NCBI RefSeq assembly: GCF_023184515.1
Contig: NZ_JAAHBP010000005.1
Location: forward strand, 124,001-188,000
Direction of reading: 5' to 3'
Origin: Streptomyces sp. D2-8
GTDB taxonomy: Bacteria > Actinomycetota > Actinomycetes > Streptomycetales > Streptomycetaceae
DNA length: 64,000 nucleotides
Of the stretch, positions 9,797 through 19,171 are shown in pieces. Made by a program: the position numbers and the translations under genes. The notes under the pieces were generated by a model. It did not search any database and was not told the DNA's origin. It saw only the letters and a program-made list of their open reading frames with translations. Numbering within the stretch: the stretch's first letter is position 1; the number at the start of each line of letters is the position of its first letter.

Positions 9797-9964
9797 ATGC
9801 ACATCACCGGGAACCAAGTGACGCCTGAGAGCGTCGTCGTCTTCGGTGTAGTACGGGTGCATGCGGGACCGATGAATGCGGAGCCGACCGCATCCGTACT
9901 TCGGGGGGACCGGAAACCAGCCGCCGTTTCCAGGCGCGCAGGGGTGCGCCTGCCCGAGGAGTAG
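9797..9964 (+). CDS. Possible leaderless small ORF upstream of the PBP gene
   Basis: ATG at 9797 follows a -10-like TAGTCT (9784-9789) at leaderless spacing. It opens 55 codons beginning MHITGNQVTPESVVVF and ending 7 bases before the PBP start codon. The first ~35 residues look less Arg-rich than random frames in this GC content, but no family is recognised. It may be a leader ORF or non-coding. The remaining 9570-9971 interval holds the PadR operator and presumably the PBP promoter. Confidence 0.25.
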   Translation: MHITGNQVTPESVVVFGVVRVHAGPMNAEPTASVLRGDRKPAAVSRRAGVRLPEE

Positions 9965-9971
9965 TCGTTCG

Positions 9972-12602
9972 ATGAGCGAGCACCGTCGCAAACCGCCGCA
10001 GCCGCAGGGAGGCGGACGTGCCGCGGCCCGACGCGGCCAGTCCGGTTCGTCCCCCGGCCGCCGAGCGGCACCGCGAGGCGCCACCGGGTCTCCGTCCGAC
10101 TCCTATGGGTCGGACGCCTACGACTCAGGGGGTGAGGAGCGTCAGTACGGCGGCCGTGCCGAGGCCCGCCGTGCGGCGCAGAGAAGTACGGGTGGCGGCC
10201 GCCGCAGAGCGGCCGAACCGCCCCGTGGGGGCCGGCGCGCCGCCCCTGCTGGAAGAGGGCGCGTGGCCGCCGTCCCCGACGGGAAGCGGCTGATTGACTA
10301 CCCGCGGGCCGGAAAGTACGGCTGGCAGCGCTGGCTGCCCTCCTGGAAGCTCGTCTCCGGCCTGTGCATCGGCTTCTTCGGCAGTCTGGTGGCCGTGGCG
10401 GGCATCGGCTACGCCATGGTGGGCGTCCCCAATGAGGAGAACGCGGCCGCTCTGTCGCAGAACAACGTCTACCTCTGGGCCGACGGCACCCAGATGGTCG
10501 CGGCGGGCAGTGGTCAGAACCGGCAGAACGTCACGATCGACCGGATCCCGAAGGCCATGCAGTGGGCCGTGATCTCGGCCGAGAACAAGAGTTTCTATCA
10601 GGACTCCGGTGTCGACCCCATGGGTATCGCCCGGGCTCTGGCGAACATGGCCCGGGGCGGTGACACGCAGGGCGGTTCGACGATCACCCAGCAGTTCGTC
10701 AAGAACACCTACCTGAGCCAGGAACAGACGGTCACCCGCAAGTTCAAGGAGATGTTCATCTCCATCAAGGTGGGCACGAAGGTCGACAAGCCGGTGATCC
10801 TTCAGGGCTACCTGAACACCTCGTACTACGGCCGAGGCGCCTACGGCATCCAGGCCGCCGCCCAGGCCTACTACGGCAAGGAAGCGAAGGACCTCACGCC
10901 GAGTGAGTGCGCCTTCCTCGCCGCTCTGCTCAAGGGGCCGACGTACTACGACCCCGCGGGCAACGACAGCATCGCCGGGGCGACCAAGGACAAGAACCTC
11001 AAGCGGTCCAAGGACCGTTGGGGCTGGATCCTCGAGCAGATGCACAACGACAAGAGGATCACGGACGCGGAGTACCAGGAAGCGATCAAGAAGTACCCCA
11101 TGCCCCAGGACCGCAAGGCGTCCAAGGGCATGACCGGCCAGATCGGGTACCTGGTGGACACGGCCAAGAAGTACGTCCTGAACCACTCCAACATCTCCGA
11201 GAAGCAGTTCGACCTGGGCGGCTACCAGATCAAGACGACCTTCGAGAAGAGCAAGGTCGAGGCGCTGGCGAAGGCCGTCAAGAAGGTCGAGAAGGAGAAG
11301 CTCGACCCGAAGAACCGCGAGCTGGACAAGCACGTTCAGTTCGGTGCGGCGTCGGTGAAGCCCAAGGACGGCGCGATCGTCGCGCTCTACGGCGGTGCGG
11401 GTTACGAGAACGGCCACTTCAACAACAACGCGGACACCTCGGGTGTCCCCGTCGGGTCGACGTGGAAGCCGTTCGTGCTCGCCGCCGCGATGGAGCACGG
11501 CACCTACCGGAGCGACGGTCCTCTCTCGCCGCAGAGCAAGTACAACGGCAACGACCATCTCAAGGTCAGGAACAACGACGGCACCTACGTCCTGAAGAAG
11601 GACAACACCCCGTTCTTCCAGGAGAACGAGAGCGACCGCCCCTGGGGCTACATCTCCCTGCGTAAGGCGATGGAGCAGTCGGTCAACACCCCGTTCGTGC
11701 AGCTCGGCATGGACGTGGGGATGAGGAACGTGCGTGACGTGGCCGAGAAGGCCGGAATCCTGGACGCCAGCTTCGCCACGCTCAACCCGTCGTTCGCGCT
11801 CGGTACGTCGACGCCCAGTGCAATCCGCATGGCCGACGCCTACGCGACGTTCGCCGCAGCGGGCAAGCAGGCCGCCCCGTACTCGGTGACCAGCGTCAAG
11901 GCCAACGGCCAGGAGGTCGAGGGCTTCGACAAGCCGAGGATCACCCAGGCGATGCCCGAGAACGTGGCCAACAACGTCACGGACACTCTGGAGAACGTCA
12001 TCCAGAACGGTACGGGCAAGAACGCGCTGGCCCTGGGCCGTACGGCGGCCGGCAAGACCGGTACCACCGACGAGAACAAGTCCGCCTGGTTCGTCGGCTA
12101 CACCCAGCAGCTGTCGACCTCGGTCGCGATGTTCCGTGAGGATCCCAAGAGCGCCAGGCTGCTCTCCATGAACGGCACGGCGGGTGAGGAGTCCATCCAC
12201 GGTGGTGACACTCCCACCCAGGTGTGGACCGAGTACATGAAGGCCGCGCTGAAGGGCAAGCCCGACCTCGGCTTCCCGGAGGCCGAGAAGATCGGCGAGA
12301 TCCAGGACGCGGTGGGTGCTCCGTCGCCGACCCCGACCCCCAGCGTGGAGCCCAGCGAGACAGTGACCGAGTCGCCGAGTGCCACGCCCAGTGAGAGCCC
12401 CACGCTTCCGTCGCCCACGCCGAGCGACACCTGCGGATTCTTCGGGTGTGAGGAGGACGGTGGTGCGCAGAACGGCGGCACCGGCAACGGGGGCACTGAC
12501 GGAGGGGCTTCCACCGAGCCCACGCCCACCGATACGAACCTGGACGGCGGCAACACTAGAGGCAATGGCAACGGAGGCATCTTCGGAGGCCCTGAGGGAT
12601 AG
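9972..12602 (+). CDS. Bifunctional class A penicillin-binding protein (transglycosylase/transpeptidase)
   Basis: 876 residues from ATG at 9972, with GAGGAG upstream. It has a ~100-residue basic disordered cytoplasmic tail, then one membrane anchor (GLCIGFFGSLVAVAGIGYAM). The GT51 glycosyltransferase domain follows with SAENKSFYQDSGVDP (near residue 204) and GGSTITQQFVKN. The transpeptidase domain has STWK near residue 495, SVN near 570 and KTGTT near 694. The C-terminal ~90 residues are a Ser/Pro/Thr and Gly/Asn-rich low-complexity tail outside the cell. It polymerises and crosslinks peptidoglycan. Two parS sites and a terminator follow. Confidence 0.95.
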   Translation: MSEHRRKPPQPQGGGRAAARRGQSGSSPGRRAAPRGATGSPSDSYGSDAYDSGGEERQYGGRAEARRAAQRSTGGGRRRAAEPPRGGRRAAPAGRGRVAAVPDGKRLIDYPRAGKYGWQRWLPSWKLVSGLCIGFFGSLVAVAGIGYAMVGVPNEENAAALSQNNVYLWADGTQMVAAGSGQNRQNVTIDRIPKAMQWAVISAENKSFYQDSGVDPMGIARALANMARGGDTQGGSTITQQFVKNTYLSQEQTVTRKFKEMFISIKVGTKVDKPVILQGYLNTSYYGRGAYGIQAAAQAYYGKEAKDLTPSECAFLAALLKGPTYYDPAGNDSIAGATKDKNLKRSKDRWGWILEQMHNDKRITDAEYQEAIKKYPMPQDRKASKGMTGQIGYLVDTAKKYVLNHSNISEKQFDLGGYQIKTTFEKSKVEALAKAVKKVEKEKLDPKNRELDKHVQFGAASVKPKDGAIVALYGGAGYENGHFNNNADTSGVPVGSTWKPFVLAAAMEHGTYRSDGPLSPQSKYNGNDHLKVRNNDGTYVLKKDNTPFFQENESDRPWGYISLRKAMEQSVNTPFVQLGMDVGMRNVRDVAEKAGILDASFATLNPSFALGTSTPSAIRMADAYATFAAAGKQAAPYSVTSVKANGQEVEGFDKPRITQAMPENVANNVTDTLENVIQNGTGKNALALGRTAAGKTGTTDENKSAWFVGYTQQLSTSVAMFREDPKSARLLSMNGTAGEESIHGGDTPTQVWTEYMKAALKGKPDLGFPEAEKIGEIQDAVGAPSPTPTPSVEPSETVTESPSATPSESPTLPSPTPSDTCGFFGCEEDGGAQNGGTGNGGTDGGASTEPTPTDTNLDGGNTRGNGNGGIFGGPEG

Positions 12603-12628
12603 CCGCCGACAGATCGTCCGGCTTGAGT

Positions 12629-12642
12629 GTTTCACGTGAAAC
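12629..12642. other. parS: parS site
   Basis: Exact GTTTCACGTGAAAC, 27 bases after the PBP stop codon. It is paired with a second copy whose centre is 23 bases away. Confidence 0.9.
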
Positions 12643-12651
12643 GCGAGAAGT

Positions 12652-12665
12652 GTTTCACGTGAAAC
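12652..12665. other. parS: parS site
   Basis: Second exact GTTTCACGTGAAAC of the pair, immediately before the terminator stem. Confidence 0.9.
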
Positions 12666-12666
12666 A

Positions 12667-12699
12667 AGGGCCGCCGTCCCCTTCGGGTACGGCGGCCCT
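12667..12699 (+). terminator. Terminator of the PBP gene
   Basis: Stem AGGGCCGCCGT / ACGGCGGCCCT with an 11-base spacer (CCCCTTCGGGT), directly downstream of the two parS sites. Confidence 0.75.
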
Positions 12700-12736
12700 C
12701 GGCGTCTTGCTGGACACGTACGGCAGGATGTGCGGC

Positions 12737-14239
12737 ATGGCCAGTGCAGAATCGACGCAAGCGAGCGTCCATGAGCGGGAGCCGGTGCGGCCGACCAAGG
12801 AGGACGAGGTCGCCGCGGCCGGCAGCGAGCTGATCGGCGGCCCACTCGGGCGGCGTGCACTGCTCGGGTCGTCCTGGTGGATTCCCGTGCGGGTGATCGC
12901 GTTGGTGGCGATCGGCATGTTCGCCCTCGGCCTGGTCCAGAAGGCGCCCTGCTACAACGGCGCCTGGTTCTTCGGGGCCAGCTCCCAGTACACGCACGCG
13001 TGCTATTCGGACATCCCGCACCTCTACCAGGGGCGCGGCTTCGCCGACGGGCTCGTGCCCTACTTCGACAGGCTCCCCGGCGACATGCAATACCTGGAGT
13101 ACCCGGTGCTCACCGGGGTCTTCATGGAGGTCGCCTCCTGGCTCACGCCCGGCAGCGGCACCATCCAGTACCAGGAGCAGTGGTACTGGATGGTCAACGC
13201 CGGAATGCTCATGGTGTGTGCGTCGGTCATCGCCGTCTGCGTGACCCGCACCCACGCCCGGCGTCCCTGGGACGGCCTGCTGGTCGCCCTGGCACCTGCC
13301 GCCGCGCTGACGGCGACCATCAACTGGGACCTGCTCGCGGTCGCTCTGACGGCCGCGGCGATGCTGATGTGGTCACGTGGCCGCTCCCTCGCGTTCGGCG
13401 TCCTGCTGGGGCTCGCCACGGCCGCCAAGCTCTATCCCTTCCTGCTCCTCGGGCCGCTCATGGTGCTGTGCTGGCGCGCGGGCAGGTGGCGCGAGTTCGG
13501 AACTGCTCTGGGGGGCGCGGTCGTCGCCTGGGTCGTCGTGAACGGGCCGGTGATGCTCTTCGCGTTCGAGGGTTGGTCGAAGTTCTACACGTTCAGCCAG
13601 GAACGGGGCGTCGACTTCGGCTCCTTCTGGCTGATCATGGCCCAGAACTCGGACGATCCGCTCAGCACCGACACGGTCAACACACTGGCCACGCTGCTGA
13701 TGCTGGTGAGCTGTGCGGCTGTCGCTGCGCTCGCACTGACCGCTCCGCGCCGCCCGCGGTTCGCCCAGCTCGCCTTCCTGATCGTCGCGGCATTCATCCT
13801 CACCAACAAGGTGTACTCGCCGCAGTACGTCCTGTGGCTGGTGCCGCTGGCCGCTCTCGCTCGGCCGAAGTGGCGGGACTTCCTGATCTGGCAGGCCTGC
13901 GAGGTGGCGTACTTCCTGGGGATCTGGCTGTACCTCGCGTACACGACCAGCGGAGAAGCGCACAAGGGGCTGCCCACCGACGGCTACCACTGGGCCATCG
14001 GCCTGCATCTGCTGGGGACGCTCTACCTGTGCGTGATGGTCGTGCGCGACATCTTCATGCCGGAGCGGGATCCGGTGCGACGGTCGGGCGACGACGACCC
14101 CTCGGGCGGTGTCCTTGACGGAGCGGAGGACGTCTTCGTCTTCGGTCCCGCGGCTCGGCCCCGGCGGCACGAGGCCGTCCAGTTCGGGGGACCGCCGGTC
14201 GAGTGGGGCAAGCGGGGCGTCACGGGCAGTTCGCTCTGA
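12737..14239 (+). CDS. GT87-type integral membrane glycosyltransferase (probable)
   Basis: 500 residues from ATG at 12737 (AGGA at 12725-12728); an ATG at 12728 is an alternative. About ten membrane helices are visible. The first is followed by a large outer loop (ACYSDIPHLYQGRGF, YFDRLPGDMQYLEYPVLTG), with the acidic and aromatic pattern of the polyprenyl-phosphate-dependent GT-C family GT87 (arabino/mannosyltransferases). Other landmarks are INWDLLAVAL and AAKLYPFLLLGP. The cytoplasmic C terminus is hydrophilic. It probably glycosylates cell-envelope or secreted material; the acceptor is unknown. Confidence 0.75.
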   Translation: MASAESTQASVHEREPVRPTKEDEVAAAGSELIGGPLGRRALLGSSWWIPVRVIALVAIGMFALGLVQKAPCYNGAWFFGASSQYTHACYSDIPHLYQGRGFADGLVPYFDRLPGDMQYLEYPVLTGVFMEVASWLTPGSGTIQYQEQWYWMVNAGMLMVCASVIAVCVTRTHARRPWDGLLVALAPAAALTATINWDLLAVALTAAAMLMWSRGRSLAFGVLLGLATAAKLYPFLLLGPLMVLCWRAGRWREFGTALGGAVVAWVVVNGPVMLFAFEGWSKFYTFSQERGVDFGSFWLIMAQNSDDPLSTDTVNTLATLLMLVSCAAVAALALTAPRRPRFAQLAFLIVAAFILTNKVYSPQYVLWLVPLAALARPKWRDFLIWQACEVAYFLGIWLYLAYTTSGEAHKGLPTDGYHWAIGLHLLGTLYLCVMVVRDIFMPERDPVRRSGDDDPSGGVLDGAEDVFVFGPAARPRRHEAVQFGGPPVEWGKRGVTGSSL

Positions 14240-14274
14240 GCGAACGGCATCAGAGGCCGGCTACAGGAAGCGCG

Positions 14275-14306
14275 AAGGCCGTACACGGGACACCGTGTAC
14301 GGCCTT
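14275..14306. terminator. Bidirectional terminator
   Basis: Perfect 14-bp stem AAGGCCGTACACGG / CCGTGTACGGCCTT with loop GACA, followed by CTTG. It lies between the convergent GT87-type and alanine-racemase-like genes. Confidence 0.8.
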
Positions 14307-14328
14307 CTTGCTGAATGAACTGCGGTGG

Positions 14329-15360
14329 TCAGCGGTCCACGATCCGGTCGAACTGCGTGGTGGTGTGCCGCAGATGGGCCACCAGCTCCTCGCCGACCTG
14401 CGGTTCGGGCGCGTCCGCCGGCACGAACAGGATGGAGACCTGCATGTGCGGCGGTTCCGCGAACCAGCGCTGCTTGCCGCCCCAGACGAACGGAGAGAGG
14501 TTGCGGTTCACCGTCGCGAGGCCGGCGCGGGCGACGCCCTTGGCGCGCGGCATGACGCCGTGCAGCGCCTTGGGGGCCTCCAAGCCCACTCCGTGCGACG
14601 TGCCTCCTGCCACGACCACCAGGAAGCCGTCGGAGGCCGCCTTCTGTTGCCGGTAGCCGAAACGGTCGCCCTTGGTGACGCGCGTGACGTCCAGGACCGC
14701 GCCGCGGTACTCGGTGGCGTCGTGGTCCCCCAGCCACAGCCTCGTGCCGATGCGGGCGCGGAAGCGGGTCTGCGGGAACTGCTGCTGGAGCCGGGCGAGG
14801 TCCTCGGCCTTGAGGTGGCTGACGAACATGGTGTGCAGGGGCAGCCGGGCGGCACGCAGCCGGTCCATCCAGCCGATGACCTCCTCGACGGCGTCCGAGC
14901 CGTCGGTACGGTCCAGCGGCAGATGGATGGCGAAGCCCTCCAGGCGGACGTTCTCGATGGCGGCGTGCAGCTGGGCCAGGTCCTGCTCGCTGATGCCGTG
15001 CCGCTTCATCGAGGACATCACCTCGATCACCACCCGGGCTCCGACCAGGCCGTACACACCGTCTATCGACGAGACGGAGCGGATGACCCGGTCCGGCAGC
15101 GGCACCGGCTCCTCGCCGCGCCGGTACGGCGTGAGCACCAGCAGGTCCCCGCCGAACCAGTCCTTGATCCGGGCGGCCTCGTACGTCGTGCCGACGGCTA
15201 GGACGTCCGAGCCCAGACGGGTGGCCTCCTCCGCCAGCCGCTCGTGCCCGAAGCCGTAGCCGTTGCCCTTGCAGACCGGCACGAGGCCCGGGAACTGCTC
15301 CTGCACGTGCTTGTGGTGCGCACGCCAGCGCGCGGTGTCGACGTAGAGCGTGAGCGCCAT
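14329..15360 (-). CDS. Alanine racemase-like PLP-domain protein
   Basis: 343 residues. The N-terminal alanine-racemase-like barrel starts with MALTLYVDTARWRAHHKHV and carries PVCKGNGYGFGH, where the lysine would hold pyridoxal phosphate. The family C-terminal beta domain looks degenerate. The gene is 82 bases downstream of femX on the same strand, and this pairing is conserved in Streptomyces. A role in cell-wall amino-acid metabolism is plausible, but the substrate is unproven. Confidence 0.8.
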   Translation of the reverse strand: MALTLYVDTARWRAHHKHVQEQFPGLVPVCKGNGYGFGHERLAEEATRLGSDVLAVGTTYEAARIKDWFGGDLLVLTPYRRGEEPVPLPDRVIRSVSSIDGVYGLVGARVVIEVMSSMKRHGISEQDLAQLHAAIENVRLEGFAIHLPLDRTDGSDAVEEVIGWMDRLRAARLPLHTMFVSHLKAEDLARLQQQFPQTRFRARIGTRLWLGDHDATEYRGAVLDVTRVTKGDRFGYRQQKAASDGFLVVVAGGTSHGVGLEAPKALHGVMPRAKGVARAGLATVNRNLSPFVWGGKQRWFAEPPHMQVSILFVPADAPEPQVGEELVAHLRHTTTQFDRIVDR

Positions 15361-15442
15361 GGCCGGACCTGGAACCTTTCTCGTGGTTGCCGTGTATCGG
15401 CGGTTGCCGTGTATCAGAGGTATGGAAGCACTGATCGGGACA

Positions 15443-16564
15443 TCAGCGACGCGACATGTACATGTCGAGTGCCTTGTGCAGCAGCTTGTTCAGCGGGAAG
15501 TCCCACTCGCCGAGGTACTCGGCCGCCTGGCCGCCGGTACCCACCTTGAACTGGATCAGACCGAAGAGGTGGTCGGTCTCGTCCAGCGAGTCGGAGATGC
15601 CGCGCAGGTCGTAGACGGTGGCGCCGAGCGCGTAGGCATCGCGCAGCATCCGCCACTGCATCGCGTTCGAGGGCCGGACCTCACGGCCGATGTTGTCGGA
15701 GGCGCCGTAGGAGTACCAGACGTGCCCGCCGACGATCAGCATCGTCGCGGCCGACAGGTTCACGCCGTTGTGCCGGGCGAAGTACAGCCGCATGCGGTTG
15801 GGGTCCTCGGTGTTGAGGGCCGTCCACATGCGCTGGAAGTACGACAGCGGGCGCGGCCGGAAGTGGTCGCGCACGGCCGTGATCTCGTACAGCCGCTGCC
15901 ATTCCTCGAGGTCCTGGTAGCCGCCCTGGACGACCTCGACGCCCGCCTTCTCGGCCTTCTTGATGTTGCGGCGCCACAGCTGGTTGAAGTTCTTGTGGAC
16001 CTCTTCCAGGGAACGGTTCGCCAGCGGCACCTGGTAGACGTAGCGGGGCTGCACGTCGCCGAAGCCGGCGCCGCCGTCCTCGCCCTGCTGCCAGCCCATG
16101 CGGCGCAGCTTGTCGGCCACCTCGAAGGCGCGCGGCTCGATGTGATCGGCCTCGATGTCACGCAGGCGCTTGACGTCCGGGTTCTGGATGCCCTGCTTGA
16201 TGGAGGGGGCCTCCCAGCGCCGGATGATCACCGGCGGGCCCATCTTCACGGAGAAGGCGCCCTGCTGCTTCAGGTGCGCCAGCATCGGCTCGATCCAGTC
16301 CTGCAGATTCGGCGCGAACCAGTTGATGACCGGGCCCTCGGGCAGGTAGGCGAGGTAGCGCTTGATCTTGGGAAGCTGCCGGTAGAGGACCAGGCCGGCA
16401 CCGACCATCTCGCCCGTGCGGTCGTCGAACCAGCCGAGGTTCTCGGAGCGCCACTCCGCCTTGACGTCAGCCCAGGCCGGGACCTGCATGTGGCTCGCCG
16501 ACGGCAGGCTCTGGATGTAGGCCAGATGCTGCTCTCGACTGATGGTCCTCAGGGTCAGGCTCAT
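15443..16564 (-). CDS. femX: FemX-type lipid II glycyltransferase
   Basis: 373 residues from ATG at 16564 (GAGGAG upstream). It is a FemABX aminoacyltransferase with two GNAT-like folds joined by a helical arm. Recognisable stretches are HMQVPAWADVK, YLAYLPEGPVINW, NFNQLWRRNIKKAEKAGV and LFGLIQFKVGTGG. In Streptomyces FemX adds the first glycine to the LL-diaminopimelate side chain of lipid II using glycyl-tRNA. It likely shares a transcript with the downstream alanine-racemase-like gene, which fits a common wall-precursor role. Confidence 0.92.
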   Translation of the reverse strand: MSLTLRTISREQHLAYIQSLPSASHMQVPAWADVKAEWRSENLGWFDDRTGEMVGAGLVLYRQLPKIKRYLAYLPEGPVINWFAPNLQDWIEPMLAHLKQQGAFSVKMGPPVIIRRWEAPSIKQGIQNPDVKRLRDIEADHIEPRAFEVADKLRRMGWQQGEDGGAGFGDVQPRYVYQVPLANRSLEEVHKNFNQLWRRNIKKAEKAGVEVVQGGYQDLEEWQRLYEITAVRDHFRPRPLSYFQRMWTALNTEDPNRMRLYFARHNGVNLSAATMLIVGGHVWYSYGASDNIGREVRPSNAMQWRMLRDAYALGATVYDLRGISDSLDETDHLFGLIQFKVGTGGQAAEYLGEWDFPLNKLLHKALDMYMSRR

Positions 16565-16732
16565 TTCGGGGCGCTCCTCGGGCTGGTGTGTCCCCATGGG
16601 TTCAGGGGCTCCGGCTCTCGCGCGAAGCCTACTGCGCCGTGGGAGCGCGCCGGTTGGGCGTACGGGACCTTCGCCCCGGCCCGAGGCCGGCCGGGGCGTG
16701 ACCCGGTGTTCAGATGAGGGTGTGTCCTGGCG

Positions 16733-17038
16733 TCAGCCGATGAGGCCGCCGTGCGCCATGCCCAGGAAGAACCCGACGCCTGATGCGCCCAGGCCGAGGA
16801 TCAGGCCGAAGCGCTCCCGGGTCGTCTCCGAGATCCACTGGCCGTACGCACCCGTGAGGATGCCCACCAGACCGGCCCAGGAGCTGAGCAGATGCAGGTC
16901 CTCGTCGATGATCGCCGTGAGGAACGACGTGAGGCCCAGCACCAGGGTCACCGCGAGCAGGGCGTCCTGGAGGGGATGGGGCTTGCCGTCGGTGGCGAAG
17001 AGGCCGCCGGCGGTGTTGGGTCGCAATGCCTGTGCCAT
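16733..17038 (-). CDS. Small membrane protein, three to four helices
   Basis: 101 residues from ATG at 17038, chosen for the strong ribosome site GGAGGTG. Hydrophobic segments are ALLAVTLVLGLTSFLTAII, SWAGLVGILTGAYGQWI and LILGLGASGVGFFLGMA. It is conserved in Streptomyces upstream of rpsF by memory; function unknown. It is divergent from the rpsF operon. Confidence 0.8.
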   Translation of the reverse strand: MAQALRPNTAGGLFATDGKPHPLQDALLAVTLVLGLTSFLTAIIDEDLHLLSSWAGLVGILTGAYGQWISETTRERFGLILGLGASGVGFFLGMAHGGLIG

Positions 17039-17119
17039 AGGGCACCTCCTGCGAAAGTCGGCGCATCGTAGCGCCATACACACCCGATGTGTACAGATTG
17101 GCTGCCCTGGAGGCCGGAT

Positions 17120-17149
17120 TTCAACCGCAAGCCGCTGTGCGGGTACTCT
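17120..17149 (+). promoter_or_regulatory. Candidate promoter of the rpsF operon
   Basis: TTCAAC (17120-17125) and TACTCT (17144-17149) are spaced by 18 bases, about 150 bases upstream of rpsF. The match to a vegetative promoter is moderate. Confidence 0.4.
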
Positions 17150-17302
17150 GTACCGTCCGCACCGGTGTCTGCCCATGTCATGGCAGGGGCTTCTCGCCAG
17201 AAGCCCCGACTGTCAGTGGTGGCCGATACCGTTGCCTACGCATCACAACCCTCCTGCCACGGAACGACCGTGGCCGCTGAGTCCAAAGGAGGTGGGTTTC
17301 AC

Positions 17303-17593
17303 ATGCGTCACTACGAGGTGATGGTCATCCTCGACCCCGAGGTCGAGGAGCGCGCTGTCTCTCCGCTGATCGAGAACTTCCTCTCTGTCGTCCGTGACGG
17401 CGGCGGAAAGGTCGAGAAGGTCGACACCTGGGGCCGTCGTCGTCTCGCGTACGAGATCAAGAAGAAGCCCGAGGGCATCTACTCGGTCATCGACCTGCAG
17501 GCCGAGCCTGCGGTCGTCAAGGAGCTCGACCGCCAGATGAACCTGAACGAGTCGGTCCTCCGGACCAAGGTCCTCCGTCCCGAGATGCACTGA
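17303..17593 (+). CDS. rpsF: 30S ribosomal protein bS6
   Basis: 96 residues from ATG at 17303 after an excellent ribosome site, [43 protein letters not shown] and [16 protein letters not shown] are diagnostic of S6. It heads the classic rpsF-ssb-rpsR-rplI operon, and S6 pairs with S18 in the platform of the 30S subunit. Confidence 0.98.
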   Translation: MRHYEVMVILDPEVEERAVSPLIENFLSVVRDGGGKVEKVDTWGRRRLAYEIKKKPEGIYSVIDLQAEPAVVKELDRQMNLNESVLRTKVLRPEMH

Positions 17594-17664
17594 GCTTCCA
17601 CGCTCAGCTGATTCCGGGATTCGAGTAGCAAGCAGCCAGAGCAAACCCGCCGAGAGGTTCCCCC

Positions 17665-18252
17665 ATGGCAGGCGAGACCGTCATCACGGTGGTCGGCAAT
17701 CTTGTCGACGACCCCGAGCTGCGCTTCACCCCCTCCGGTGCGGCCGTCGCGAAGTTCCGTGTCGCGTCCACTCCCCGCACCTTCGACCGCCAGACGAACG
17801 AGTGGAAGGACGGCGAGAGCCTGTTCCTGACCTGCTCGGTCTGGCGTCAGGCGGCGGAGAACGTCGCAGAGTCGCTCCAGCGAGGCATGCGCGTCATCGT
17901 GCAGGGCCGGCTGAAGCAGCGGTCCTACGAGGACCGTGAGGGTGTCAAGCGCACGGTCTACGAGCTGGACGTCGAGGAAGTCGGCGCCAGCCTGCGCAAC
18001 GCCACGGCCAAGGTCACCAAGACCACCGGCCGCGGTGGCCAGGGCGGCTACGGCGGCGGTGGCGGCGGCCAGGGTGGCAGCGGCTGGGGCGGCGGCCCCG
18101 GTGGCGGCCAGCAGGGCGGCGGTGCTCCCGCAGACGACCCGTGGGCGACCGGTGCTCCCGCCGGTGGCAACCAGGGCGGTGGCGGCGGCTGGGGTGGAAA
18201 CTCCGGCGGCAGCGGCGGTGGCGGCGGCTACTCGGACGAGCCCCCCTTCTAG
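17665..18252 (+). CDS. ssb: Single-stranded DNA-binding protein
   Basis: 195 residues. The N-terminal OB fold (about residues 1-115) starts [20 protein letters not shown] and includes [18 protein letters not shown] and [18 protein letters not shown] Gly-rich, low-complexity linker (about 120-185) follows, then the acidic tip YSDEPPF that recruits partner proteins. It coats single-stranded DNA in replication and repair. Its place between rpsF and rpsR is the conserved bacterial order. Confidence 0.98.
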   Translation: MAGETVITVVGNLVDDPELRFTPSGAAVAKFRVASTPRTFDRQTNEWKDGESLFLTCSVWRQAAENVAESLQRGMRVIVQGRLKQRSYEDREGVKRTVYELDVEEVGASLRNATAKVTKTTGRGGQGGYGGGGGGQGGSGWGGGPGGGQQGGGAPADDPWATGAPAGGNQGGGGGWGGNSGGSGGGGGYSDEPPF

Positions 18253-18296
18253 GGCGGGTTCGCACCCAAACTTCTTGATCACACAGGAGATACACC

Positions 18297-18533
18297 ATGG
18301 CGAAGCCGCCTGTGCGCAAGCCGAAGAAGAAGGTCTGCGCATTCTGCAAGGACAAGGTCACGTACGTGGACTACAAGGACACGAACATGCTGCGGAAGTT
18401 CATTTCCGACCGCGGCAAGATCCGTGCCCGCCGCGTGACCGGCAACTGCACGCAGCACCAGCGTGACGTCGCCACGGCCGTGAAGAACAGCCGTGAGATG
18501 GCGCTGCTGCCCTACACCTCCACCGCGCGATAA
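18297..18533 (+). CDS. rpsR: 30S ribosomal protein bS18 (cysteine-containing form)
   Basis: 78 residues. [20 protein letters not shown] carries a CxxC pair, and NCTQHQRD adds a third cysteine, so this is the zinc-binding form. Many Streptomyces keep a second, cysteine-free S18 elsewhere. The core [17 protein letters not shown] is standard S18. It is in the rpsF operon. Confidence 0.98.
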   Translation: MAKPPVRKPKKKVCAFCKDKVTYVDYKDTNMLRKFISDRGKIRARRVTGNCTQHQRDVATAVKNSREMALLPYTSTAR

Positions 18534-18551
18534 GGGAAGGGTGACCGACTC

Positions 18552-18998
18552 ATGAAGATCATCCTCACCCACGAGGTCTCCGGCCTCGGTGCCGCGGGCG
18601 ACGTCGTCGACGTCAAGGACGGTTACGCTCGCAACTACCTGATCCCGCGGAAGTTCGCTATCCGCTGGACCAAGGGTGGCGAGAAGGACGTCGAGCAGAT
18701 CCGTCGTGCTCGCAAGATCCACGAGATCCAGACCATCGAGCAGGCCAACGCTGTGAAGGCCCAGCTCGAGGGTGTCAAGGTCCGTCTGGCCGTTCGCTCC
18801 GGCGACGCCGGTCGTCTCTTCGGTTCCGTCACCCCGGCCGACATCGCTTCCGCGATCAAGGCCTCCGGTGGTCCCGAGGTCGACAAGCGCCGCATCGAGC
18901 TCGGCTCGCCGATCAAGACGCTCGGCGCTCACGAGACGTCCGTGCGTCTGCACCCCGAGGTTGCCGCCAAGGTCAACATCGAGGTTGTCGCGGCCTGA
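18552..18998 (+). CDS. rplI: 50S ribosomal protein bL9
   Basis: 148 residues. The start [20 protein letters not shown] and the L9 signature [13 protein letters not shown] are followed by the long connecting helix and the C-terminal domain ([16 protein letters not shown]). Last gene of the operon, 19 bases after rpsR, and followed by a strong hairpin. Confidence 0.98.
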   Translation: MKIILTHEVSGLGAAGDVVDVKDGYARNYLIPRKFAIRWTKGGEKDVEQIRRARKIHEIQTIEQANAVKAQLEGVKVRLAVRSGDAGRLFGSVTPADIASAIKASGGPEVDKRRIELGSPIKTLGAHETSVRLHPEVAAKVNIEVVAA

Positions 18999-19025
18999 GT
19001 GCCGCGCTTGCTGAAGCAGTAAGCG

Positions 19026-19057
19026 ATGGGGCCGCACCCTGCGGGGTGCGGCCCCAT
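19026..19057 (+). terminator. Terminator of the rpsF-ssb-rpsR-rplI operon
   Basis: Perfect 14-bp stem ATGGGGCCGCACCC / GGGTGCGGCCCCAT with a four-base loop, 27 bases after the rplI stop. Confidence 0.88.
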
Positions 19058-19096
19058 TCGTGCTTGTTGGGCGCATAGCTGCCGAACGGCGTCCAT

Positions 19097-19110
19097 GTTT
19101 CACGTGAAAC
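19097..19110. other. parS: parS site
   Basis: Exact GTTTCACGTGAAAC, first of three copies within 73 bases between rplI and the convergent MATE gene. Confidence 0.9.
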
Positions 19111-19134
19111 ACCGCGTTCTGTGGAGCACGCCGT

Positions 19135-19148
19135 GTTTCACGTGAAAC
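19135..19148. other. parS: parS site
   Basis: Exact GTTTCACGTGAAAC, second of the triplet. Start-to-start spacing to the next copy is 21 bases, about two helical turns. Confidence 0.9.
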
Positions 19149-19155
19149 AGGCAGC

Positions 19156-19169
19156 GTTTCACGTGAAAC
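19156..19169. other. parS: parS site
   Basis: Exact GTTTCACGTGAAAC, third of the triplet, two bases from the MATE stop codon. Confidence 0.9.
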
Positions 19170-19171
19170 GC

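Noticed and set aside
10125..12860. Minus-strand open frame of 911 codons across the PBP gene
   Set aside because: Antisense to a PBP with all catalytic motifs; composition typical of the opposite-strand shadow.
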